This document shows, piece by piece, positions 26,388 through 35,156 of a DNA stretch of 64,000 nucleotides. Numbering within the stretch: position 1 is the stretch's first letter; every line of letters starts with the position of its first letter. Origin of the DNA: Rhodoferax sp. U2-2l (GTDB lineage Bacteria; Pseudomonadota; Gammaproteobacteria; Burkholderiales; Burkholderiaceae_C); the NCBI RefSeq assembly GCF_020594515.1, contig NZ_JAJCTH010000014.1, positions 1 to 64,000 of the forward strand, written 5' to 3'. The notes below the pieces were generated by a model. That model did no database searches. It had not been told where the DNA came from and worked only from the letters and a program-made list of their open reading frames with translations. The translations under genes and the position numbers were made by a program.

Positions 26388-28007
26388 ATGACTGAATATT
26401 TTTCAAGCTTAAAAAGCCCCCTGATTAAAGCACATTGGCCATGGCCAAAAATGGACATGCAGGATGTCGCAACCCGTGCGGACAATTGGGAGTTGTACAT
26501 GCCAAATATTGGCTATATAACTATCGATCCCGATAATTCGTGGAAGGCTGACCTGGGTGAGGCGGCTAATTCGAAGCGCCTTTGGTTAAATTCATTGGTT
26601 TCAGCTCATGCATCTCTTGAGGTAGCAACAAAAACTGATGAAGACTCAACACGAACAATGAAGGCGGAAACTGCCGGGCGCATTCTTAAAAGTTATTTGG
26701 ATAAACACTTGCATGAGTCGACCACATTTCAAGGGGCATGGCAGGATGAACATGCGGTAGCTAATCGACTGTTTGTAATTATTGCATTCCTACATGCATC
26801 ATGTGGCGGGGCGGACCCATCAATTTATACGACACTTTCAAAGTATGTTCCGATACTGCGCTTGCTTTTCGAGGCCGATAAACACGCACAATGGCTCAAT
26901 GACGATAAGCACTACATTGAGAACAACCATGGCACGATGATGGATCTTGCTCTTGCGCAGTTTGCAGTATTTCTAAAAGTGATAGATCCGGTAACCTCAG
27001 ATCGTTATTTGGCGACGGCTTTGCGCAGGCTGGAAAAGATGCTTGACTCCACCTTTGATGATGATGGTTGCTGTACGGAGAACAGCCCAACGTATCACTT
27101 TGTTAATTACGGACTATTTTCTACGATTGAGCAATTCATTCAGCACTATCGCTTAGGAAATACTGACAAATGGGGTGCGAAACTAGCCAAGGCAAGATAC
27201 GTTGGCCATTTGCTATTACGACCTGATGGCACGATTCCACTTGTGGGTGACTCAGAGATTCGCCCAGGTACATTTTTTCCTAAAATAGAAGATGAGTCTT
27301 CAATAGGCGGAATAGGTTATTACCCAAGTGCCGGTATTTTTGTTGCAAGCATAAATAATTTACACCTTACATTTCGTGCTGGCGGATCAAAGTTCACACA
27401 TCGGCATGTTGATGATTTGAGCTTTACCCTTTGGGTGCAGGGTAAGGAATTCATAATCGACTCAGGCATGTATAACTATGACACTTCCGACAAGTTGCGA
27501 AGGTGGTTTATATCCAGCAGAGCACACAGTGGTATTTATCTTGAATCAGCGGGTCATATACTATTCAAAAATTTCGAATCACCCATGGCGATGTCAGAAT
27601 TCACATCTGAGCGGCATGATTCCGAATTTTTTAATATAAAGGCAGTACATAAGTTATCTAAAATTGAAGTCAATAGGGAATTGGAATATCAATGCAACAC
27701 CTTGACAATCACTGATCATTTCCAATCCCATCAAACCGAGCAATGGAGAGTTCAGTTTGTTTTGCATCCGGATGTTGTCATCAGCCAGGTAGATCAGCTT
27801 GCGAATTCGTTAATTTTGCGTAATGGAAGTACGCAAATAGGATTGCGAGAGATCAACGGACGTGGTAAGTTAGAGATCGAGCACACCAGGTATTCGCCAA
27901 CTTTTATGAAAGAAATTGAAAATCGCACAATCTGCTTTCATGGCGAAGATACATCTGTTCGACTTGCATTTGAAATTACTATTGGTGCTCCCCATGGGAA
28001 AACTTAA
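26388..28007 (+). CDS. Heparinase II/III-like polysaccharide lyase domain protein
   Basis: A 539-residue protein with the alpha-toroid plus beta-sandwich pattern of the heparinase II/III family, which cleaves uronic-acid-containing glycans by beta-elimination. Visible key sites: ENNHGTMMDLALAQF (Asn/His pair), TENSPTYHFVNYGLF (Tyr) and KFTHRHVDDLSFTLW (His-rich metal or catalytic site) near residue 340. There is no signal peptide, which is unusual for a lyase and suggests action on cytoplasmic intermediates or a role in trimming or quality control. The gene is clearly more AT-rich than its neighbours, a sign of horizontal gain. It overlaps the next gene by 14 bases. Confidence 0.8.
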   Translation: MTEYFSSLKSPLIKAHWPWPKMDMQDVATRADNWELYMPNIGYITIDPDNSWKADLGEAANSKRLWLNSLVSAHASLEVATKTDEDSTRTMKAETAGRILKSYLDKHLHESTTFQGAWQDEHAVANRLFVIIAFLHASCGGADPSIYTTLSKYVPILRLLFEADKHAQWLNDDKHYIENNHGTMMDLALAQFAVFLKVIDPVTSDRYLATALRRLEKMLDSTFDDDGCCTENSPTYHFVNYGLFSTIEQFIQHYRLGNTDKWGAKLAKARYVGHLLLRPDGTIPLVGDSEIRPGTFFPKIEDESSIGGIGYYPSAGIFVASINNLHLTFRAGGSKFTHRHVDDLSFTLWVQGKEFIIDSGMYNYDTSDKLRRWFISSRAHSGIYLESAGHILFKNFESPMAMSEFTSERHDSEFFNIKAVHKLSKIEVNRELEYQCNTLTITDHFQSHQTEQWRVQFVLHPDVVISQVDQLANSLILRNGSTQIGLREINGRGKLEIEHTRYSPTFMKEIENRTICFHGEDTSVRLAFEITIGAPHGKT

Positions 28008-28593
28008 TTATAATGAAGAAAACCTAGATGGTTTTATCGATTCCATGCTTTCTAAATATACGGAGTTACTTGAGAATGGAATTCCAAAGGCTTATGCTCT
28101 GTATAAAGAAAGTCGAGATTCATTTCTTCGAGGTGATTTGGCTCGGGCTGAAAAAATTAAACGTTTAAATTATTTTTTGCATAATTCGGAAATACCATAT
28201 ACAGCTGATATCGGAAAAAATACCGTATTTGCATATGGAGGAATAGGTGTAATCATTCATGCTAACGCGCTGATTGGTGAGCGGGCGAATATTGGATCTA
28301 ATGTAACTATTGGAGGGGATAGAGTTGGTGTCCCGACCGTTGGGAATGATGTTTTCTTTTCTTCTGGCTGTAAAGTAATCGGAAATATAACAATTAATCA
28401 TGGCGCGATCATTGGCGCGAATAGTGTAGTATTAACCAATGTCTCAGCATTTGAGATAGTTGCTGGCTCCCCAGCTAGAGTTGTCGGAATGGTAACTCGA
28501 AACAACTTCGAAAGATATTCCGGCTATTATTGGTGCAAGGGAAACATTGGCGGTGAGGCAAGATTCTTAGATTGGTATTTTCCACAAACATAA
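27994..28593 (+). CDS. Serine-acetyltransferase-like hexapeptide acyltransferase
   Basis: A 199-residue left-handed beta-helix acyltransferase related to serine O-acetyltransferase (CysE). The hexapeptide region runs through FAYGGIGVIIHANALIGERA, NIGSNVTIGG and GNITINHGAIIGANSVVL, with the catalytic His in IIHANA and the closing AGSPARVVG. In a capsule locus it could acetylate a sugar or an amino-acid substituent. The start was set at the ATG overlapping the lyase gene; the frame is open to a TTG at 27916 but that lies inside the lyase. It shares the AT-rich composition of the lyase gene, so the two probably arrived together. Confidence 0.75.
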   Translation: MGKLNYNEENLDGFIDSMLSKYTELLENGIPKAYALYKESRDSFLRGDLARAEKIKRLNYFLHNSEIPYTADIGKNTVFAYGGIGVIIHANALIGERANIGSNVTIGGDRVGVPTVGNDVFFSSGCKVIGNITINHGAIIGANSVVLTNVSAFEIVAGSPARVVGMVTRNNFERYSGYYWCKGNIGGEARFLDWYFPQT

Positions 28594-28693
28594 AAAAATT
28601 GATTCATCACGACACATTCCTGCGTTAAACTCACGAATTTTTCAAATAGCTTGATGGAATAGGCCATTCGTCCATCGCGTATCTTGATCAAAT

Positions 28694-29100
28694 ATGCTAA
28701 GTTTGCCATCACGGAAGCTGACCGTACTCAACAGCGTGGCCGCGTTTCTGGACCGTGAGTTCATGGCACTCGCCATGGCTGTGCCGCCGCAGGGCAAGCT
28801 GTCGGGTGAGTTGTATCGCCGGGTGCTGCGCACGAACCGCCCCGCGCTTGAAAAGATTCCATCTAGCAACGACAAGGATTGGCCCGCCGCCGCCCAGTCA
28901 TGGCCACGGCCGCCACACAAAGTTATCACGACGAGATTCAGCGCGCGGCTGGCACGCTAGGTGGCTTGATGCGAGCAGAGTTTTTAACCAGCGATTGGTC
29001 CACCGCGGTGAATCGCCCATCGTCGGCTATGGCCGAACTGCGGCTGGCGCAGGCGTTGGGTGAGTTGGCTTTTTGGGTTAATGAGTATGGGGCTGGGTAG
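28694..29100 (+). pseudogene. Frameshifted gene remnant, possibly asparagine-synthase-like
   Basis: Two plus-strand frames look like pieces of a former gene. The first includes AAFLDREFMALAMAVPPQGK and LSGELYRRVLRTNRPALEK, which resembles the C-terminal part of asparagine-synthase-type amidotransferases. The second (from about 28903) reads SYHDEIQRAAGTLGGLMRAE and ends at 29100. No ATP-binding motif is left. GC content returns to the high level here, so it marks the right edge of the AT-rich lyase/acyltransferase insert. The family call is tentative. Confidence 0.4.
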
Positions 29101-29114
29101 GGTCGTGGTGTGAT

Positions 29115-30452
29115 TTGGATTTACCTATGGATGAGTTAATTAACCGCCTGACGGCATCTGATGGTGTGTTGATTGCACCACTGCGGCGTTACGTTGCGCC
29201 TGCGCGATTACTGTATGCCGTCAACCATTCCATGCCTTTTTCGTCTAACGGCTATGCGGTGCGTACGCATGGTGTAGCCAGTGCGTTGGTCAAGGCGGGG
29301 TTGGATGTAATTGCTGCCACCCGGCCTGGCGCGCCGTGGGATCAGCCGGGTTTTCAGGGGCAAGACTTTGCATGCAGCCATGTTATTGACGGGGTGCGGT
29401 ATGTGCACACGCCGAAGCCATCAGAAAAAGATGGGCCGCTGGCCCAATACATGGCCCGTGCTGTTGAGGTGTTCAAGGAACTGATGCGGGTTTTTAAGCC
29501 GACTGTTGTGATGGCCGCATCAAATTGGCGCAATGCCTTGCCAGCGGCCATTGCGGCGCGTGAGCTGGGGATGCCATTTTTTTACGAGGTGCGTGGGTTT
29601 TGGGAGCTATCTCACGCAGCCCGGGACGCCGTTTGGGCGCAGTCACCACAATTTCACCGGGAAGTGGCGCATGAAACCGCTGTGGCGCTGTCTGCGCAGA
29701 CGGTGTTTACCATCAACCGATTTATGCGAGACGAGCTGGTGCGCCGTGGCGTGGATCAGGCGCGGGTGCAGTTGGTGCCCAATGGGTTCGCGGGGTGGCC
29801 CACCCCGCTTGAGACGAAGGCGCTTGGCCGGGTTGATTTGGGCATCAAGGCACGCTATGTGGTGGGCTACATCGGGTCGTTCAATGGCTATGAGGGGCTG
29901 GAAGACTTGATAGAGGCCGTAGCTTTGCTGCGCGGGCGTGGGCTGGACGTGGCGCTGCTTTTGGTGGGCTCATCAGAGTCGCGCGGGCTGGGCGCGGGTG
30001 TTGGCATGGCCTGCCCGGCTACGTTGGCCTACCGCAATTTGGCGCAGCGTCTAGGTATTGGTGACGTTGTGTTCACGCCGGGCCGCGTGGCGCCAGATTT
30101 GGCCGACCAGTATTACGCCCTGCTGGATGTGGTGGTCATTCCCCGGCGGCCTTTAGCTGTGTGTGAGATTGTTTCGCCCTTGAAGCCACTGGAGGCAGCA
30201 GCACATGGCAAGCGTGTGTTGATGTCAGATGTTGGCCCGCTGGCGGATTTGGCAGCGTTGTGCCCGAATTTCAGCTATTTCAAAAAGGGCGATATGAAGT
30301 CGCTGGCTGAAGAGCTTGCCAAGGTGTTGGCTGGGTGTGATGCGCCGTTGGCCAGGTGCAGCGCGCTGGATGCGCTGACCTGGGACATGAATGTGGCGCC
30401 CATGGTTTCTGCGGTACGTTCATTGGAGTTGACGCCGCGTCTGGCCTTGTGA
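29115..30452 (+). CDS. Family 4 glycosyltransferase
   Basis: A 445-residue GT-B glycosyltransferase. The acceptor domain starts at about residue 35 (LLYAVNHSMPFSSNGYAVRT, including the usual glycine-rich loop) and has PFFYEVRGFWELS. The donor domain begins with YVVGYIGSFNGYEGLEDLIEA and contains VGDVVFTPGRVAPD-like strands (IGDVVFTPGRVAPD) and the active-site stretch CEIVSPLKPLEAAAHGK. It should act in the cytoplasm on the growing capsule chain. The start is unsure: TTG here or ATG at 29127. The 30 residues before the family core are unusual, and the gene abuts a remnant, so the native start may have been altered. Confidence 0.85.
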   Translation: MDLPMDELINRLTASDGVLIAPLRRYVAPARLLYAVNHSMPFSSNGYAVRTHGVASALVKAGLDVIAATRPGAPWDQPGFQGQDFACSHVIDGVRYVHTPKPSEKDGPLAQYMARAVEVFKELMRVFKPTVVMAASNWRNALPAAIAARELGMPFFYEVRGFWELSHAARDAVWAQSPQFHREVAHETAVALSAQTVFTINRFMRDELVRRGVDQARVQLVPNGFAGWPTPLETKALGRVDLGIKARYVVGYIGSFNGYEGLEDLIEAVALLRGRGLDVALLLVGSSESRGLGAGVGMACPATLAYRNLAQRLGIGDVVFTPGRVAPDLADQYYALLDVVVIPRRPLAVCEIVSPLKPLEAAAHGKRVLMSDVGPLADLAALCPNFSYFKKGDMKSLAEELAKVLAGCDAPLARCSALDALTWDMNVAPMVSAVRSLELTPRLAL

Positions 30453-30536
30453 TGGTCTCAAAATTTGTAGCTTCTCGCTCTTTACCCGTAAAGGCTAGAG
30501 GCATATTCTTTATATAAAGTGCTCAAAACTTCAGTC

Positions 30537-30720
30537 ATGAAAATCACCATCTCCGATACCGGCTACCTCGGCCTGTCCTTGGCCGAGCTTCTGTCCCAAC
30601 ACAACGAGGTGGTGGCGCTGGACATCGCGCCCAGCCAAGGTGGACAACCGCCTAGCGCCAGAGCTTGATGATGTGGCCAACAAGGTTGACACGCGGGATC
30701 TGTTTGGTGGGGATGCGTGA
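30537..30720 (+). pseudogene. ugd: Remnant of UDP-glucose 6-dehydrogenase (ugd), internally deleted
   Basis: The first 35 codons read [20 protein letters not shown] then [12 protein letters not shown], the Rossmann start of UDP-glucose dehydrogenases. After a change of frame near 30637 the sequence reads [19 protein letters not shown] and then RDLFGGDA before the stop, which is the typical end of the same family. The whole centre of the gene (about 330 codons, including the catalytic cysteine) is missing. It is therefore a deletion relic that kept both ends, meaning an ancestral capsule probably used a glucuronic-acid-type sugar. Confidence 0.75.
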
Positions 30721-30778
30721 TAGAGCACCTAATCAGACTAGTCAGAAGCTACACTGACTGGCGTATTTCCGGAGGTAA

Positions 30779-31024
30779 ATGATGAGTACATGGCAGCTGC
30801 AAGAGGCGAAAAGTCGCTTCAGTGAATTGGTTGAACAGGCTTTGTCCAACGGTCCGCAGTGGGTTACCCGCCGCGGCGAAGAGGCTGTGGTGGTACTGGC
30901 TGCGGCCGACTACCGCCTGCTCCAGCAAGGGCCGTCACTGGTAAAAGTGTTAACAAACGCGCCCAGGGGCGAGCCGCTGGTGTTGCAGCGCTCAGTCGAG
31001 CCTGTTCGCGACCTTTATTTATGA
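30779..31024 (+). CDS. Phd/YefM-type antitoxin
   Basis: An 81-residue antitoxin. The N terminus STWQLQEAKSRFSELVEQAL followed by WVTRRGEEAVVVLAAADYRLL is the Phd/YefM DNA-binding fold that usually represses its own operon; the C terminus neutralises the toxin. A strong GGAGG lies at 30771-30775, four bases before the ATG. Its stop overlaps the toxin start by four bases. The pair sits between the ugd relic and a glycosyltransferase gene, so it is an insertion in the capsule locus. Confidence 0.9.
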   Translation: MMSTWQLQEAKSRFSELVEQALSNGPQWVTRRGEEAVVVLAAADYRLLQQGPSLVKVLTNAPRGEPLVLQRSVEPVRDLYL

Positions 31025-31437
31025 AATACCTGCTCGATACATGTGTTTTGTCAGAGCTGATCAAGCCAGAACCCAACCGGGCGGTGCTGGACTGGGTGAG
31101 TGCGCGTGCCGATTCAGATCTTTTTACAGCAGCTATGGTCTTGGCTGAGTTGCATCGAGGTGTAACCAGGCTTGCCAGTTCAAGACGCAAGCAGGAATTG
31201 ACGCAGTGGCTAGAGAATCTGCAAAAGGCTTTTGACAAACGGGTGCTGCCCTTTACGTCACAGACGGCCGAGCACTGGGCGGCGATGTGTGCCCGCGCAG
31301 AAAGCGTGGGTAAGTCCATAGCGGCTTTTGATTCGATCATTGCAGCATCAGCCGTTGAAAACGGATTGGCGCTCGTTACGCGCAACGTGCAAGACTTTGC
31401 GGCAGTGCCAGTGGTTATTGTCAACCCCTGGGAATGA
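31021..31437 (+). CDS. PIN-domain toxin (VapC/FitB type)
   Basis: A 138-residue ribonuclease toxin. The PIN acidic residues are in place: Asp in YLLDTCVLSEL, Glu in MVLAELHRG, and Asp in IAAFDSIIAA together with TRNVQDF near the end. The start is the ATG overlapping the antitoxin stop (ATGA); the frame is open farther up but would run through the antitoxin. Such pairs stabilise DNA segments or act in stress; targets are usually tRNA or other RNA. Confidence 0.9.
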   Translation: MKYLLDTCVLSELIKPEPNRAVLDWVSARADSDLFTAAMVLAELHRGVTRLASSRRKQELTQWLENLQKAFDKRVLPFTSQTAEHWAAMCARAESVGKSIAAFDSIIAASAVENGLALVTRNVQDFAAVPVVIVNPWE

Positions 31438-31481
31438 ATGGGGTTCTCCTCTTATAACTTTCAATTTGAGCTTTTCTTGAT

Positions 31482-32723
31482 ATGGATTTACCAAACATTT
31501 TTAACCTGGCGAATCAATATGTTGTGCGGCAAGCTTTTGACAAGGCCTATGTGTTGTACGACTTGTTGGCCAAGATGTATCCAGCGTTTGCGCCTTACCG
31601 GGCCAACCGGGAGATGATCCGGCCGTTTTTGAAGAGCGACAAAATCACAGTGCCGCGCAAGATGATTTACCGGGCCTTGCACGCGGCCCACTTCTTGGCT
31701 GAAGACGGGCACCTTGCGCAAGCACAGTGGTGCTTGGCAGTCGCCAAGGAAAGCCCTGAGGCCTTGATGGGCCAGGCCAATGTGATTGCCGACAAGGCCT
31801 CAAACGAATGGTTGCAGGCGGTGAACGGGTATTTGGCCAGCCATGGTGCCGCGCCGCTGGGCCTGACTGCACCAGCTAGCTCACACGACATTGTGTTGCA
31901 CCAATTGCAGGCAACCCCGACTGGGGCCAACACGCCAGCGGCGAGCGGTGCGAGTGATACGCCCTTGGTCACGGTGATGATGTCTTGTTACAACGCGGAG
32001 AAGACGGTGGAATACGCGGTGCGCTCGGTATTGGCCCAAACCCATGCCAATTTTGAGCTGTATATCGTGAACGACCGCAGTACGGATGGCTCTGCAGCCA
32101 TCATGGAGCGGCTAAAGGCGCAAGACCCGCGCATCAAAACACTGCACAACACCAGCAACCTCGGTACCTATGTGTCACGCAACCTGGTTTTTAGCCAGTG
32201 CAGCGGGCGCTTTTTCACCACGCTGGACGCCGACGATCTGGCCCTGCCTGACCGCCTGCAGAAGCAGGTGGCAGCCCTGGAGAGCAACCCGGCATGGGTG
32301 GGCACGCTGGGCCACTGGGTGCGTATTACGCCGGCGGGCAGATTTGTGTTCAAGAACTGGACCGCTTCTTACCTGCACGAGGCAGTGGCCACGCTGATGA
32401 TCCGCAGAGAGCCGGTGCTGGAGAGCATTGGCTACTGGGACAGCGTGCGGTATGCCGCAGACACCGAGTTTTATCACCGCCTGCAAAAGCACTTTGGACC
32501 TAAGGCGGTGCATAAGATGGAGCGGCCACTGTGCTTTGCGCTGTACCACCAAGACAGCCTGACCATGAACACGGAAACGGGCATATCTGAAGAGTCCGGC
32601 CTGTCAGAATCCCGCCGAGCCTACCGCGACAGCTGGAAGCACTGGCACCAGAAAAACAAAAAAACCCGCATCGACTTCCCGGCACGCTACCGCGCTTTTG
32701 ATGCGCCGCTGGAAATGCAATGA
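31482..32723 (+). CDS. Family 2 glycosyltransferase with helical N-terminal domain
   Basis: A 413-residue protein. Residues 1-130 are helical and repeat-like. The GT-A domain follows from about 160: PLVTVMMSCYNAEKTVEYAV, LYIVNDRSTDGS, FFTTLDADDLALPDRL (metal-binding site) and RYAADTEFYHRL. The C terminus has the motif SLTMNTETGISEESGLSESR and a run with DSWKHWHQK. A paralogue with the same layout lies at 33693-35156. It probably adds one capsule or linker sugar. Confidence 0.82.
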   Translation: MDLPNIFNLANQYVVRQAFDKAYVLYDLLAKMYPAFAPYRANREMIRPFLKSDKITVPRKMIYRALHAAHFLAEDGHLAQAQWCLAVAKESPEALMGQANVIADKASNEWLQAVNGYLASHGAAPLGLTAPASSHDIVLHQLQATPTGANTPAASGASDTPLVTVMMSCYNAEKTVEYAVRSVLAQTHANFELYIVNDRSTDGSAAIMERLKAQDPRIKTLHNTSNLGTYVSRNLVFSQCSGRFFTTLDADDLALPDRLQKQVAALESNPAWVGTLGHWVRITPAGRFVFKNWTASYLHEAVATLMIRREPVLESIGYWDSVRYAADTEFYHRLQKHFGPKAVHKMERPLCFALYHQDSLTMNTETGISEESGLSESRRAYRDSWKHWHQKNKKTRIDFPARYRAFDAPLEMQ

Positions 32724-32744
32724 ATTTAATTAATAGACGAGCCA

Positions 32745-33644
32745 ATGAATACCAATGTAGATAATTTGGGTGAATTCAGGAATCCCAAGACCTGGACTGA
32801 TTTTTCATATCTCCGATGGAAACAAAAAGAGCCCAAAATAAATAGATTAAACAAAATAATATTAAAGACTCGTTTGGCTGAGATTGGCATTTCTTGCGCA
32901 AAGAAAATTGCCGAATTTGACTCTGCGTCAAAAATATTACTTGCTGGATTGCCTGAGGCGTTTGTATTAAAACCAAGTTCACTTTGGTCGGCCACTGGGG
33001 TTATGCTGCTGCATCGTGTGCATGGAACTAATTTGTATTTCAATGCGATGACAAAATCTGTTATTTCTGAAGATCGAATTATTGATTCTCAGAAAAATCT
33101 GGAAATTAAATTAAAAAAGCCAATTAAATTCATAGTCGAAGAACGTGTGTTTGATGAAAATATCGACAATATAATTCCGTTGGATTACAAAGTTTTCTCT
33201 TTCAACGGGATAAATAAATTTATCTTGCAGGTGGATCGAAATCATCAAAAACCGAAGCTGTTTTTCTATGATGGCTTATTTGACCCGATTACTGACGGAC
33301 GGGTTATTATTCCAACCTTTAAGGCGGAATCAATGGGGCATCAACGGAAGCCCCAGTGTTACAACCAGATACTTCAGTCAGCAAGTGAGATATCCCGTAA
33401 GTTTGCGTACCCTTTTGTTTCTGTAGATTGTTATGCCACAAATAATGGCGTTGTCATCGGGGAGCTCACATCCACACCTGGCGGGCCATGGTATGGGTCC
33501 ATGTACCGTTTTTCAGATGAATTTGATGAATTGCTTGGGAATGCTTGGCTAGAGGCTAGCAAACAGCTCAAACTCGAATATCCAAAGGTTCCATTGAAAT
33601 ACGATATTTGCAAAGACAGCAAGATTTGTCGCCAGGTTGGGTAG
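32745..33644 (+). CDS. TupA-like ATP-grasp enzyme
   Basis: A 299-residue protein that resembles the TupA-like ATP-grasp family, which joins a carboxylate and an amine using ATP. Visible sites: FVLKPSSLWSATGVMLLHR (nucleotide-binding Lys), KFIVEERVFDEN and PLDYKVFSFNG in the central sheet, and VIGELTSTPGGPWYG, with the metal-binding Glu, near the end. In this locus it could attach an amino acid or amine to the uronic-acid carboxyl of ManNAcA. The gene is much more AT-rich than the two glycosyltransferase genes beside it, so it was likely gained separately. Substrates are not known. Confidence 0.72.
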   Translation: MNTNVDNLGEFRNPKTWTDFSYLRWKQKEPKINRLNKIILKTRLAEIGISCAKKIAEFDSASKILLAGLPEAFVLKPSSLWSATGVMLLHRVHGTNLYFNAMTKSVISEDRIIDSQKNLEIKLKKPIKFIVEERVFDENIDNIIPLDYKVFSFNGINKFILQVDRNHQKPKLFFYDGLFDPITDGRVIIPTFKAESMGHQRKPQCYNQILQSASEISRKFAYPFVSVDCYATNNGVVIGELTSTPGGPWYGSMYRFSDEFDELLGNAWLEASKQLKLEYPKVPLKYDICKDSKICRQVG

Positions 33645-33692
33645 GCAGTGCTGGTGCTCTGTCAGATTGACAACATTCAGGGTGCATAAAGC

Positions 33693-35156
33693 GTGCGGCG
33701 CAGACTGGGATTTTTCACGTATCTTGCGCAACGGCGCTTTGCCGATGCCTTGGCGCAATTGGAGCCGCAAACCTGGCCTAAAAGCGGCTGGGATTTATGG
33801 GCGGCTTACAGGCTGGGGCTTTACGCCACGGTGGCAAGCGCTCGCTGGGACGGCCGACACCAAATGGGTGGCATGGCAAAGGCTGTGTCGCTTGCGGCGT
33901 GCGGGCATGCCGAGGATGCCGCGGCGGTGGTACGGCGCCTGAAGGCTCGCCACGGTGACGGCGCTTACCTGCACAGACTCGCAGACGACCTGGCACCATT
34001 TGCGCCAGCGCTGGCGCTTGACTTGCTGAAGCCGTTGCACGCGCCAAGGGTGCTTCATTTGGCCTTGCTACTGCGAAATGGCCAGATGGATCAAGCGCAC
34101 GCAGTTTTGAAAACAGCATTTGCGCATGGTGCTGCTGCCCATCAGCCCGAACTGTGGCTGCTGGCGACCAACGCTTTTGGGGGTGAGCCCGCAGAGCAAC
34201 TGCAGCGTTTGAACGCCTATCTGGGCTCGTTTGCATTGCCTGCCCTTGCTTTGCAGGATGCGGCTCTGCCACCTGTGCCCGGCAATTTGCGTAGTGCACA
34301 GCCTTTGCCTGGCCTGCAAGGGCCACTGGTGAGTGTGATCATGACGGCCTTCAACGCCCAGGATCGCATTGGTTACGCCATTGAAGGGATGCTGTCTCAG
34401 TCTTGGCGCCAGTTGGAGGTGGTGGTGGTGGATGATGCCAGTACCGATGGCACGGCCGAATTGGTCGAGGGACTGGCAGCCAAAGATGCCCGGGTGCGCC
34501 TTTGCCGATTGCCGTGCAATGTGGGCACTTATGTTGCCAAAACGGTGGGCTTGCATCTGGCGCGTGGTGAGTTCGCTACCTGCCACGACTCGGACGACTG
34601 GTCTCACCCGCAGCGCATTGAGCAGCAGGTGCGCCCCTTGCTCGCCAACCCCCGGCTGATAGCCACCACGTCACAGTGGGTGCGGATGGAGGACAACGGA
34701 AACTTCTATGCACGCCCTGTGCATCCACTGGCGCGTTTGAACCCGGCCTCGCCGCTGTTTCGACGCCAGGAGGTGGTCGAGCGAGCCGGGTTGTGGGACG
34801 CCGTGCGCACGGGTGCAGACAGTGAGTTTTTGAGCAGGTTGCGCCTGGTTTTTGGACGGCAGGCGATCAAGCGACTGGTGTTGCCACTGACCTTGGGGTC
34901 ACACCGGCCGGGCTCGCTGATGACCGCTACTGAAACCGGTTACGGTGCCACCGGTGTGTCGCCAATACGGCTTGCCTATTGGGAAGCCTGGACGCATTGG
35001 CATATTTCTTCGCTTCATGCCAAGCAAAAGCCGGTGATGCCAGACGTTCGGCATGCCAGGCCTTATGCCGTGCCCGAGGCTATTGCGGTCTCGCAGGTTC
35101 ATGCACGACGCTGTCTGGATGACGCTGTTCGACAGATGGACAGTGGGGATGATTGA
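33693..35156 (+). CDS. Family 2 glycosyltransferase, paralogue of the upstream one
   Basis: A 487-residue protein with a helical N-terminal half (about 1-185, TPR-like) and a GT-A domain from about 205: PLVSVIMTAFNAQDRIGYAI, VVVVDDASTDGT, FATCHDSDDWSHPQRI and RTGADSEFLSRL. The C terminus ends with a Trp/His-containing motif (YWEAWTHWHIS) like that of the gene at 31482. The start is GTG. It overlaps the corrected kpsC start by eight bases. Position next to kpsC hints at a role near the reducing-end linker, but this is inference. Confidence 0.82.
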   Translation: MRRRLGFFTYLAQRRFADALAQLEPQTWPKSGWDLWAAYRLGLYATVASARWDGRHQMGGMAKAVSLAACGHAEDAAAVVRRLKARHGDGAYLHRLADDLAPFAPALALDLLKPLHAPRVLHLALLLRNGQMDQAHAVLKTAFAHGAAAHQPELWLLATNAFGGEPAEQLQRLNAYLGSFALPALALQDAALPPVPGNLRSAQPLPGLQGPLVSVIMTAFNAQDRIGYAIEGMLSQSWRQLEVVVVDDASTDGTAELVEGLAAKDARVRLCRLPCNVGTYVAKTVGLHLARGEFATCHDSDDWSHPQRIEQQVRPLLANPRLIATTSQWVRMEDNGNFYARPVHPLARLNPASPLFRRQEVVERAGLWDAVRTGADSEFLSRLRLVFGRQAIKRLVLPLTLGSHRPGSLMTATETGYGATGVSPIRLAYWEAWTHWHISSLHAKQKPVMPDVRHARPYAVPEAIAVSQVHARRCLDDAVRQMDSGDD

